NCBI GenBank assembly: GCA_937931785.1
Contig: CALHAX010000008.1
Coordinates: 1-64,000, forward strand
DNA: 64,000 bases
Direction: 5' to 3'
Source of the DNA: an uncultured Hyphomicrobiaceae bacterium
GTDB lineage: Bacteria > Pseudomonadota > Alphaproteobacteria > Rhizobiales > CALHAX01
Shown: positions 50,021-59,600 of the stretch, in pieces
Layout: each line of letters starts with the position of its first letter
Numbering within the stretch: position 1 is the stretch's first letter
The notes under the pieces: generated by a model
Told to the model about the DNA's origin: nothing
The model's database searches: none
What the model saw: the letters and a program-made list of their open reading frames with translations, nothing else
Position numbers and translations under genes: made by a program

Positions 50021-51793
50021 TCATTCAGCGGCTGATTTGGCAAACACCGTATCGCCAGTTTTTATGACGTGCGGCAAGACCGAGTTGGCCTGCTTCTCAA
50101 GCGAGATCGTCGGTTCGTCCCAAGGACCCTGCATCGTGAGTGTCGGACCTGACGTGTATGAGTCGGTTGTTCCATTAGTGTCGCTCGGTTTTTCGACCAC
50201 CGAAAGGCGTACCGAGACGTTTTGCTCTGCCAGATTAACCGTGCCGAAGGCCACAATGCGCGACGTTTGTCGGTCAGCGCGAAGGCCACGTGTTGAAACA
50301 CGAGCATTGTCCAGCAACAAGCGCGCTTCGAGCGTGCCAAATTCCGTTTCCCGTTCCTTCGCTGCGTCCCAGCCCTGCAAAGGCGCATCTCCCGCTTTTT
50401 GCATCAAGCCATCAACGTCAATCCTGAAAGCGCCACCTTCGAGCATCGTCAAACGGGCATCGCCTTTCATGGCGCGCATCAATTCTGACAGTGTATGGCC
50501 TTTGGATGAGACATTGGCCGTCATGCGGGCCCGGCCTCGTATCGTTGGCACATCGGTTATCCAGCGCATAGCCGTGCCAGCTTCGATATTATCAAGGAGG
50601 CCACGAGCGGAAAACTTCACTTCCGCAGCATTCGCGTTGAATTCAAGCTGTCCAACGATCGAGCCGTCAAACATCTGCAACTCAGCAATATCAGCGAGAA
50701 GGTTACCGGATCGCAAAGTCAGAGCCATAGCGCCAGAACCGGTTCTCAACGAGCCGGCACGAATTTCCTTCACGGACACGCGAACGTCTGCATCGAAGTC
50801 ACGCAAGATCGGGACTTCGAGTTGTGTTTCTGTCTTGAGCGACGGCATGAGCGTGCCAAGTACGGTGCTCTGCTCTGCAGTATCCGCATCCGACTCAATG
50901 AAATAGCCACTTAAGTCGAGTTGCTCCAGTGCCAGGGTGCCTTCGACAGACGCACGTTCCTTGCGCAGGTCCAGTGACAGGACACCAGACGCCTCATTCC
51001 CGTCCAGTTTGAACAAGCCCTTCGACATATCAAACAGACCCGCAGTCCAAGTCATCTTGCCCTGCGCGCGAAATGTGTTGAGGCCGGCCCCTTCGGAGAC
51101 CGAAAACCCGGACCAGGCCGCGAGTTTGCGAAGGTCTTTCACGGTGACATCCACCGTTCCGTCCAGAAGCGCCCCATCGTTATGCTTGGCGACACCTTCG
51201 AAAGATGCGCTCAGGCCCGCCCCTGAAATACTCAAGCGAAGGGGGATTTCGCCGCCTGGTGTTGCAGCATCAGGCTTTGCAAATGCGGTTTCAAACGACA
51301 GTGTCTCGCCCCGCAGGTCGAATGTTCCCTCACCCGTCGTCAGGCCAGCAGCGGATCGTATGGCAAACTTTGCGGTCAGATTTGTCAACTGGTGGGTGCG
51401 CGTTTCGCCTTGCCGCACGTTGACGACACCATCGATGATCTCGATCTTGCTGACAGAAATCCCATCGAGCGCTCTGAATGCTGGCCGCAAAATCGCGTAA
51501 ATCAATTCAGGGTCTGCGACACTTGTCCCGGCGCCTGTCACCTTTGGCATGGCGATTTCGAATTGCGGTTTTTTGATCGCGATGCTCTCGGCACCGAATT
51601 CGATCCGAGCGCTTTCCCAGTCCAGTTTAGGTTTTGCGGGTATGCCTTCGCCGCTGCTTTGAGTACTGGATGATGATGCGGCGGGCGATTGATCCAGCGT
51701 CGCAGCAATCGCAACCGTAGAAGCGGCCGTTATCGCAAATGCTGCAATAACATCAAGAACACGATAAAAACGGCTTCTGCGGAGCCCGAACAC
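50021..51793 (-). CDS. AsmA-like membrane-tethered protein
   Basis: The 590-residue protein from a GTG at 51793 has one N-terminal helix (VLDVIAAFAITAASTVAIAA). A long beta-rich body follows, with LDWESARIEFGAESIAIKKP, NLTAKFAIRSAAGLTTGEGT and a C-terminal AsmA-type part (TMLEGGAFRIDVDGLMQKAG, ARVSTRGLRADRQTSRIVAF, GTVNLAEQNVSVRL). AsmA-like proteins extend through the periplasm and are linked to lipid transport and outer-membrane assembly. The GTG has GGAG eight bases upstream. The frame continues to 52108, which would overlap the divergent ligase gene. Confidence 0.8.
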   Translation of the reverse strand: MFGLRRSRFYRVLDVIAAFAITAASTVAIAATLDQSPAASSSSTQSSGEGIPAKPKLDWESARIEFGAESIAIKKPQFEIAMPKVTGAGTSVADPELIYAILRPAFRALDGISVSKIEIIDGVVNVRQGETRTHQLTNLTAKFAIRSAAGLTTGEGTFDLRGETLSFETAFAKPDAATPGGEIPLRLSISGAGLSASFEGVAKHNDGALLDGTVDVTVKDLRKLAAWSGFSVSEGAGLNTFRAQGKMTWTAGLFDMSKGLFKLDGNEASGVLSLDLRKERASVEGTLALEQLDLSGYFIESDADTAEQSTVLGTLMPSLKTETQLEVPILRDFDADVRVSVKEIRAGSLRTGSGAMALTLRSGNLLADIAELQMFDGSIVGQLEFNANAAEVKFSARGLLDNIEAGTAMRWITDVPTIRGRARMTANVSSKGHTLSELMRAMKGDARLTMLEGGAFRIDVDGLMQKAGDAPLQGWDAAKERETEFGTLEARLLLDNARVSTRGLRADRQTSRIVAFGTVNLAEQNVSVRLSVVEKPSDTNGTTDSYTSGPTLTMQGPWDEPTISLEKQANSVLPHVIKTGDTVFAKSAAE

Positions 51794-52043
51794 GCCAACA
51801 GCTCCATTGCTGTCGTCAGCTCGCTCCGCAAGATCAACTGACCTGCCGATACCTCGAAACAATTCGTTTCCCCCGTCCCCGTGTCGTTTATAACCCGTCA
51901 ACCAGATTTGGCTTGCAAAAAAGCGACTCAAAAACGAGTTTCCGCGAACTTTTTCATACGATTGGCAGGACACCAAATGATTGCATGCACCTCTGCACAC
52001 AAAAAGCCGGTGAATACGGTTGATTGCGATGGAGCCAATTGAG

Positions 52044-54050
52044 ATGACACGCGCACTTTGGACACCGACGCCTGACGCAGAACGTACCAGCAATCTTGCT
52101 CGTTTCATGGAGTATCTCGCAGCCGAAGCGCCTGACTTTACTGAACAATACGACGCAAAGAAATTGCCCGCTGAGAACTACGACGCGCTCCACACCTTCT
52201 CTGTTGAACACTCTGCCACGTTTTGGGCAGCCATGTGGCGGTTCGGTGATGTCAGGGGTGATATTGGCGCAGAGCCCTGGCTTGAAAATCCCGTTGCGAT
52301 GCCTGGCGCCAGGTATTTCCCGAACGCGAAACTCAACTTTGCAGAGAATCTTCTGCGTGGCCAAACGGACGATTCCGGTGATGGAACAGCCCTGATCTTC
52401 TGGGGTGAAGACAAGGTCAAATCGCGTGTATCCCACAACGATTTGGCGCGCGCCGCAGCCGGGTTTCAGGGCGTTCTGGACGACGTGGGTATCGTCGCAG
52501 GTGATCGCGTTGCCGCCATCATGCCGAACATGCCCGAGACGATCGCTGCAATGTTGGGCGCATCCGCCAGTGGGGCAGTCTGGTCGTCGTGTTCGCCGGA
52601 TTTCGGGGTCAAGGGCGTACTCGACCGTTTCAGCCAGATCGAACCACGCGTGCTCGTTGCCTGCGACGGTTACTATTACAATGGCAAGATCATCGACATC
52701 CGGGACAAGCTTGTCGAGATTGTCGTCGCGTTACCAAGCGTCGAACGTGTCGTCATCGTGCCCTATGCCGGTGATCTTGAGAGCACCATCTCAGCCGTCG
52801 CTGTCGAGCGCACGGCTCTGGCCTGGAGCGAAGCGGTGGCGAGCACAGACGCCGCCCGACCACACTTCGAACCGCTCCCGTTCGCACACCCACTGTACAT
52901 TCTGTTTTCATCAGGCACGACCGGCGCGCCGAAATGCATTGTGCACTCGGCCGGCGGTACATTACTCCAGCATCTCAAGGAGCATTTGCTCCATTGTGAT
53001 CTGAAGCCCGGCGAAAGGCTGTTCTATTTCACGACCTGCGGCTGGATGATGTGGAATTGGCTCGTAACGGGCCTTGCCGCACAATCGACGCTGCTTCTTT
53101 ATGACGGATCACCTTTCGCGCCGGACGGCAACATCCTCTTCGACTTCGCCGACGCCACACAGATGTCGGTGTTCGGGACGTCAGCAAAATATATAGACGC
53201 CCTCAAAAAGGCGGATCTCCAACCGCGCGAAACTCACGACCTTTCAAGCGTGCGACTGATGACCTCCACGGGCTCGCCACTTGCGCCCGAAAGCTTCGAC
53301 TATGTTTATGAACGCGTGAAACCTGATGTGCACCTTGCTTCCGTTTCCGGCGGTACGGACATCGTGTCCTGCTTTGTGATCGGCAATCCGCTGAAGCCCG
53401 TCTGGCGCGGTGAAATTCAGGGTGCAGGCCTTGGGATGAATGTCGACGTTGCGGACAGCGATGGCAACCATATGCCTTCCGGCAAGGGCGAGCTTGTCTG
53501 CCGCACGCCGTTCCCCTGCATGCCGATCATGTTCTGGAACGATCCGGACGGGAAAAAATATCACGACGCTTATTTCGACCGGTTCGAGAACACGTGGTGC
53601 CACGGAGATTTCGCCGAGTGGACCGAGCATGGCGGGGTAATAATTCACGGTCGATCCGACGCAACGCTCAACCCCGGTGGTGTTCGGATAGGGACGGCTG
53701 AGATATACCGCCAGGTCGAACAGCTCGACGGCGTGATGGAATCCGTTGTGATCGGCCAGGACTGGGATCACGACGTACGCATCGTTCTGTTTGTCGTGCT
53801 GCGGGATGGTGTCGTGCTTGATGACGCACTCTGCGATGCGATCATTCGCCAGATCCGCACCGGTGCATCGCCGCGCCATGTCCCTGCAAAGATCATCGAA
53901 GTTGCCGATATCCCACGCACCAAATCCGGTAAGATCACAGAGCTGGCCATCCGAGATGTTGTTCACGGTCGCCCGATCAAGAACACGGAAGCGCTGGCCA
54001 ATCCGGATGCACTCGAACTCTACAAGGATCTCGACGCGCTCAAATCGTGA
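52044..54050 (+). CDS. Acetoacetyl-CoA synthetase (acetoacetate-CoA ligase)
   Basis: The 668-residue adenylate-forming enzyme has the P-loop-like YILFSSGTTGAPKCIVHSAG, the family motif FYFTTCGWMMWNWLVTGLAA, the adenylation core VSGGTDIVSCFVIGNPLKPV, WCHGDFAEWTEHGGVIIHGR and the C-terminal TKSGKITELAIRDVV. It activates acetoacetate with ATP and CoA, linking ketone bodies or polyhydroxybutyrate turnover to acetyl-CoA. I chose the ATG at 52044 because GGAG lies before it; ATGs eight codons upstream are possible. The next gene overlaps its stop as GTGA. Confidence 0.92.
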   Translation: MTRALWTPTPDAERTSNLARFMEYLAAEAPDFTEQYDAKKLPAENYDALHTFSVEHSATFWAAMWRFGDVRGDIGAEPWLENPVAMPGARYFPNAKLNFAENLLRGQTDDSGDGTALIFWGEDKVKSRVSHNDLARAAAGFQGVLDDVGIVAGDRVAAIMPNMPETIAAMLGASASGAVWSSCSPDFGVKGVLDRFSQIEPRVLVACDGYYYNGKIIDIRDKLVEIVVALPSVERVVIVPYAGDLESTISAVAVERTALAWSEAVASTDAARPHFEPLPFAHPLYILFSSGTTGAPKCIVHSAGGTLLQHLKEHLLHCDLKPGERLFYFTTCGWMMWNWLVTGLAAQSTLLLYDGSPFAPDGNILFDFADATQMSVFGTSAKYIDALKKADLQPRETHDLSSVRLMTSTGSPLAPESFDYVYERVKPDVHLASVSGGTDIVSCFVIGNPLKPVWRGEIQGAGLGMNVDVADSDGNHMPSGKGELVCRTPFPCMPIMFWNDPDGKKYHDAYFDRFENTWCHGDFAEWTEHGGVIIHGRSDATLNPGGVRIGTAEIYRQVEQLDGVMESVVIGQDWDHDVRIVLFVVLRDGVVLDDALCDAIIRQIRTGASPRHVPAKIIEVADIPRTKSGKITELAIRDVVHGRPIKNTEALANPDALELYKDLDALKS

Positions 54051-54529
54051 GCGATCCGTCGGACAGCATTATGGTCAGCACGAAAATCAGACAACCCAAA
54101 TCCTTGCCCCAGATCGGCTGGCGTGAGTGGGTGACATTTCCTGCGTTCAACAATACTCGCGTCAAGGCCAAGATCGACACAGGCGCAAAAACCTCCGCTA
54201 TTCATGCGCGGAAAATTTCAGAAGAACGGGTTGGCGATATATTGTTTGTTATATTTGAACTTCAACCTCGGCAACGGATTAGCAAACCTGTCATAGCCTG
54301 TCGTGCTGAAGTGAGCGACCGCCGTGTCATCCGCAATTCTGGCGGTCACGAAGAGACGCGATATGTCATACGAACGCCGGCCGCTATTGGTCTCTATGAG
54401 ATTGACATCGAGCTGACTTTGACCAGTCGTGACTCCATGGGCTTTCGCATGTTGCTCGGTCGTGATGCAGTCAAGAAGCGGTTTCTCGTCAATCCGGCGC
54501 GTTCCTACCTGCACGGGCACGAAAACTGA
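54047..54529 (+). CDS. RimB-like ATP-dependent zinc protease (retropepsin-like fold)
   Basis: The 160-residue protein has the family motif RVKAKIDTGAKTSAIHARKI. Later parts are ELTLTSRDSMGFRMLLGRDA and KKRFLVNPARSYLHG. These are small aspartic-protease-fold proteins associated with RimK and described as ATP-dependent zinc proteases. The GTG start overlaps the ligase stop as GTGA; an ATG eight codons later is also possible. rimK follows 129 bases downstream. Confidence 0.87.
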   Translation: MSDPSDSIMVSTKIRQPKSLPQIGWREWVTFPAFNNTRVKAKIDTGAKTSAIHARKISEERVGDILFVIFELQPRQRISKPVIACRAEVSDRRVIRNSGGHEETRYVIRTPAAIGLYEIDIELTLTSRDSMGFRMLLGRDAVKKRFLVNPARSYLHGHEN

Positions 54530-54658
54530 TCGCCCGATCGATGCCAGCAATGCTCAAGATAGTGCCTGTCATCCGATCTCGCGATTCCGGCCAGTGCAGC
54601 CTAACGCTAGACCCTGTCTGCGAACACAGGCACACAAGTGCAACGGAGGACGCCATCC

Positions 54659-55564
54659 ATGAACATCGCAATGCTGTGCCGGAACAAAAGCCTTTATTCG
54701 CACCGCAGGCTTGAGGAAGCCGCAGTTGCACGTGGGCATACGTTCGACATGATCAATACGCTGGAAGTGGTAATTAATATCGCATCCCGCAAACCCACAT
54801 TGTATCTTGGTGAATCCCAGCTCACGGGCTATGACGCTGTCATCCCGCGCATTGGGGCGTCGGTCACGTTCTACGGTCTTGCGGTGCTGCGCCAGTTCGA
54901 AATGATGGGCGTATTCCCGCTGAACGAGTCCGTTGCCATCGGGCGTTCGCGTGACAAGTTGCGGTCGATGCAACTCCTGTCACGCAAAGGAATCGGTCTG
55001 CCCGACACGGCATTCGCACACGATCCGAAGCAGGCGGAAAAAGTCCTGCAACTCGTCGGCGGAGCACCGGCAATCATTAAACTCCTTGAGGGAACGCAGG
55101 GCATAGGCGTTGTGCTCGGTGAAACCGAACAGTCGGCCAAGTCCGTCATCGAGGCATTTCGCGGCGTGAAAGTGAATATCCTGGTTCAGCAGTTCATAAA
55201 GGAAGCCGGCGGCTCCGACCTGCGGTGCTTCGTGATTGGCGATAAGGTCATCGCATCCATGCAACGCAAGGGCGCGGAGGGCGAATTTCGCTCCAATCTG
55301 CACCGTGGTGGCACGGCGACCATGGTCAAGACCACGAAAGAGGAGCGCGACACGGCACGCGCTGCAGCAAAGGCGATGGGCTTGAATGTTTGCGGGGTCG
55401 ATCTTCTGCGGTCCGACAACGGGCCAGTCGTTATGGAAGTGAACTCTTCCCCAGGTCTTGAGGGAATCGAAAAAGCGACCGGCAAAGACATCGCCGGCAT
55501 GATCATCGAGTTCATCGAAAAGAACGCGCGCGAGGGTCGTACGCGAACGAGGGGGCAGGGGTAG
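54659..55564 (+). CDS. rimK: RimK-family ATP-grasp ligase (S6 glutamate ligase-like)
   Basis: The 301-residue protein begins [20 protein letters not shown] and has an ATP-grasp fold: [60 protein letters not shown] and the metal-binding [20 protein letters not shown]. RimK adds glutamates to the C-terminus of ribosomal protein S6; relatives modify other targets. GGAGGA precedes the ATG. It lies between a RimB-like protease and an aspartoacylase-like gene, four bases before the latter. Confidence 0.93.
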   Translation: MNIAMLCRNKSLYSHRRLEEAAVARGHTFDMINTLEVVINIASRKPTLYLGESQLTGYDAVIPRIGASVTFYGLAVLRQFEMMGVFPLNESVAIGRSRDKLRSMQLLSRKGIGLPDTAFAHDPKQAEKVLQLVGGAPAIIKLLEGTQGIGVVLGETEQSAKSVIEAFRGVKVNILVQQFIKEAGGSDLRCFVIGDKVIASMQRKGAEGEFRSNLHRGGTATMVKTTKEERDTARAAAKAMGLNVCGVDLLRSDNGPVVMEVNSSPGLEGIEKATGKDIAGMIIEFIEKNAREGRTRTRGQG

Positions 55565-55568
55565 CGTC

Positions 55569-56621
55569 ATGGAGGAAGGCAAGCCACAATCACCACTGGT
55601 GATCGCAGGGCAAACCGTTGAATCAGGCAAGCAGAAACTGATCGACATCCCCGTCGCACACTTGTCGAACCACATTCCGGTCACGCTGCCTGTGCATGTC
55701 GTGCACGGAAAAGAGCCGGGTCCTACGGCGTTTGTCTGCGCCGCCCTGCATGGCGATGAACTGACGGGTGTCGAAGCGATCCGTCGCATTATGCGAATGC
55801 CGGAGTTGAACGATCTGAAGGGCACACTGCTCTGTGTCCCAGTCGTGAATGGTTATGGTTTCATCGTCCATTCCCGTTACCTGCCGGACCGGCGTGACCT
55901 CAATCGACTGTTCCCGGGAACACCGCGTGGTTCGCTCGGTGCGCAACTCGCACATATTTTCATGAATGAAATTGTCGATCGGTCTGATTTCGGCATTGAT
56001 TTGCACACCGCCGCCGTCCACCGGCACAATCTACCACAAATTCGCTCAACCTTCGTCACGGCGCGGTCTCGTGCGCTGGCAAAAGCGTTTGGCGCACCTG
56101 TACTGCTGTCGTCGCCGGAGCGACCAGGGTCACTGCGACAGGCCGCATCCGAGCGTGGCATAGATGTGCTGGTTTACGAAGGTGGCGAAGGTCTGCGTCT
56201 GGACGAACTTTCGATCCGCTCCGCCGTTCGCGGTGTCTTGCGCGTGCTGGCATCCAACGACATGATTGCACTGCCGGATGACGACGGGAGCGATGTTACG
56301 CCTGTCTTCGCCCGCTCAAGCAAATGGATACGAGCACCCGAAGGTGGTGTGGTGCGCACGTTCAAGACATCGGGAGACAGCGTCGTGGCTGGTGAGGTCA
56401 TGGCGATGATCGATAGTCCCTACGGTGACAGTGAAATGGAAATTCCTGCCGAGTTTGACGGTATCATTATCGGTCGAACCAACATGCCCGTTGTCAACCT
56501 CGGTGATGCCCTCTTTCACGTCGCCCGAGTACGCACGCTTGAGGATGCCGAGATCGCAGTGGAAGACCACGCGCGCGAACTCGAAAGCGACCCGGTCTTC
56601 GATGAAGACGAAATCATATGA
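55569..56621 (+). CDS. Succinylglutamate desuccinylase/aspartoacylase-family zinc hydrolase
   Basis: The 350-residue protein has the zinc-binding ALHGDELTGVEAIRRIMRM (His61, Glu64) and FGIDLHTAAVHRH (His146). RDLNRLFPGT carries the substrate-binding Arg. The C-terminal part (about 240-335) is a beta domain. The fold cleaves N-acyl or peptide bonds of amino acids. Its position four bases after rimK indicates a common transcript and suggests removal or processing of glutamate tails. The natural substrate is unknown. Confidence 0.9.
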   Translation: MEEGKPQSPLVIAGQTVESGKQKLIDIPVAHLSNHIPVTLPVHVVHGKEPGPTAFVCAALHGDELTGVEAIRRIMRMPELNDLKGTLLCVPVVNGYGFIVHSRYLPDRRDLNRLFPGTPRGSLGAQLAHIFMNEIVDRSDFGIDLHTAAVHRHNLPQIRSTFVTARSRALAKAFGAPVLLSSPERPGSLRQAASERGIDVLVYEGGEGLRLDELSIRSAVRGVLRVLASNDMIALPDDDGSDVTPVFARSSKWIRAPEGGVVRTFKTSGDSVVAGEVMAMIDSPYGDSEMEIPAEFDGIIIGRTNMPVVNLGDALFHVARVRTLEDAEIAVEDHARELESDPVFDEDEII

Positions 56622-56683
56622 CCGGATCGCCGCGGAGGGCGGCTTGTTCGCTCCTACTTTGTGCGCGTATCGTTCGAGAGCGG

Positions 56684-59600
56684 TCACTGTACGCGCCAGC
56701 CACGTGCATCTCCTCCCGGTGCGGCGAATGTGATGCCGTCATCACCCCGCGTCACGATAGAACAGATACGCCGACCATCGGCCAGGTAGGAGAGGCGGAA
56801 GCAGATCTGATCGTCGGTCACGCTCCATCGCCCGTTATCGATCCCCGTGGAGCCAAACGTTTCATCCAGCATGACCTCGGCTTGCAACGCTCCATTGGCG
56901 TTGAGGCGAAGCGTGAATCGCTGGCCGCCAAAATCCCGCCCGCCGCGAATGGTCTTGCCGGATAACGCGGTGCGGAGATCTTCGATCGGCACTTCTGGGA
57001 CACTCGCTGCATCAGATTTTGTCCCTGCATCAGGTTCCAAAGATGGCGTAGTCGTCTCGGCGGGAACAACGGTTTCTGACGCTCCAGTGCTCTCCGTTCC
57101 TGCTCCAATCTTGACCTTCGGAGGGACAGGTTCCGTTATTTTCTTCGCTGTCGTGGCGCTGTCAGGTGTTGGCGATGTCAAACTTTCGGATGTCGGTTGC
57201 GTTGCACTTTCTGTTTCCGCACCTGCAATTCTTTTAACCGTCTTCGGGGCATCCGGCTCAACCGTTCCGGTTGCGTCCGTTTTGGCGGCCGTGTCTGATG
57301 TCACAGATGCACCGGCTTCATCCTTGTCAGCCTGACCAAATCGCGATGTTGCATCGATGCTTTTGCGTTTCGGCTGCATCGCATCGTCAAGCGCATGCAT
57401 CATGCTGTCGATTTTCATCTTGTCAGGCTCGGCCCCAACCAACCAGGCAGCCGAGAGCGCAAGGGCGACCCCGATCAGGATGCCCGCCGCCCACGCCAAG
57501 GGACTCGCCGAACCTGCTTGTCCAATGGTCTCCGAAGTCGCGACAGCAGGTATTTCAGCTTCGCTTGCATGCGCGTCGTCCGCATCGGGCTCCGCTGACA
57601 AGGCATCCCAGTTTCCGCGCCTCAACTCAGGCAACAGCGTCGCAATGTTCTTCTCTTCCAGGATGGCGTCTGCAATCCCTTTCGCCGTTCCGGGCGGCCC
57701 AGCGACGAAGGCGCCCACAATCCGTCCGTTCTCGATCACAAGCTTGCGGCGCAACGTGTCAGGTTCGTTCGGATCGACGATTTCCTCCTGCCCGAGCTTT
57801 TTCAGATGCGGTTCGCCGTAAGCCACCACATCGATGTTATCCATCTTGAGCTTCATGACGGTGTGCGGCACGGAACTGCCTTCACGACGCTTGAGAATAT
57901 CGTCCGTTGCGAGTTGGGCGTGCTGCGCCCCGAGCGTCCAGAGGCCGGATGGTCCGCTGCCGAATTCCGCAGCATCACCGATGGCATAGATATGCGGATC
58001 GCTGGTCTTCATCGCATTGTCGACAACAATCCCACGTCGTGTTTCGAGTCCGGAGGCGACGGCAAGTTCCGTCTCGCCGCTGACACCGATGCAGAACAGG
58101 CATATTTGCGCATCGATCACGCGCCCATCTTTCAGGACAGCACGTTCCATGCGTTCGCCCCCCTCAATGCCTGCAATTTCCGAGTTCAGAACGATATTCA
58201 TCCCAAGATCGCGAAGATGGTTGGCGAGAACGAAGCTCGATTTTTCATCCAGATTGAGGTCCATCAGCCGATCGGCACGTTGTACCAGGCTGACGTCCAG
58301 CCCCAGTTGTCGCAGCGCGTCCGCAGCTTCAATGCCCAGCACACCGCCACCTACGACAACCGCGTGACGACAGCGATTGCGTTGCGCAAACGCGCGGATC
58401 TCCAGCGCATCATGGGCCTCACGCAGAACGAATGAACCGGGCATGTTCGCCCCCGGAATCGGCAATACGATGGGTTTGCCACCGGTCGCAAGCAGCAACT
58501 TGTCGTAACTCAGTGTCTCGCCGGTTCCGAGTGCGATATATTTGTTTTCCCGGTCGATGTCGGTGACGAACGTGTTGAGCCAGACGTTGATCTTGTTCTT
58601 TTTTGCCCAGTCGTTCGGCAGCAGATCGAGTCCATCCAGCGCCGTGCGCCCGTAGATCGCCCGGCCGATTGCCATGCGGTTATAGAAATGATGGTTCTCA
58701 CGACTGACGACATCGATTTCGAGTGACGGGCTGGCCTGCCGCAATCGATCAGCCGCCGTCACACCTGCCACTCCGTTGCCGACAATGACAACGCGATTCA
58801 CACCCGCCATTTCAGCGAGATCTTCCGCAGGTGTTGCTGGTGTTACGGTGGCTGCAGCCGCGAGATCGGCTTCCAGATTGATCGTCACCGGTCCTTTTCG
58901 CGCTTTGCACACACAGGCCATGCGCGCCTTGCCTTCAAGGCCGAGGCGGCGCAGCGTTTCCAGTTCGGTCTTGGACGGTGGTGACAGGTTTTCCGCTCCG
59001 TCCTCAATGAACACTGGGTCAGCGCCGCACATTCCGTTGCGGCAACCGAAGTCGATCTGCACACCGGCGTCTTCCATCAGCTCGAGAACGGTCTTGCCGG
59101 GGACAAGCGAAATAGTCTTGCCTTTCGAGCGCTCAATGAGCACGGCCCGACCGCTGTTCGCAGCCTGTTCTGCGCCGACATCGGCCATGCCACCGTCACG
59201 CATCGCAGCAACCTGAGCCTCATAGGCTTGCTCCAGTCGAAGTCCGGCGTAGAGGTTGCGTGCGGCCACTACCACAACCACAGCTTGCAGCAGATAGGCG
59301 AGAATGTCTGGCAGGCGCATGTCGAACACATCCCGCAGGCCCCCAACAATCACGGGGGCGGCAAACCAGTAGTAGAGAAAGAGCGCTGTAACGCCGTAGA
59401 TCGCGGCGACTTTGTAGATGCTTTTTTTCAGGATCGACGTCAGGATGAAAAAACTCCCAGCCGATGCGATCAACCAGAGCGCGGTCTCCTGGAAATACGC
59501 CATGTAGCCGATCACAGACGGCGAACGACCAAGCCAGAATGACAGGATCAGCCCTGGGAGCACGCCGATAAACATCTGCCGATGGCCAGCGTACCACGTG

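Noticed and set aside
51794-52108. Upstream extension of the AsmA-like frame
   Set aside because: It runs across the start of the ligase gene and lacks a helix or resemblance to the family.
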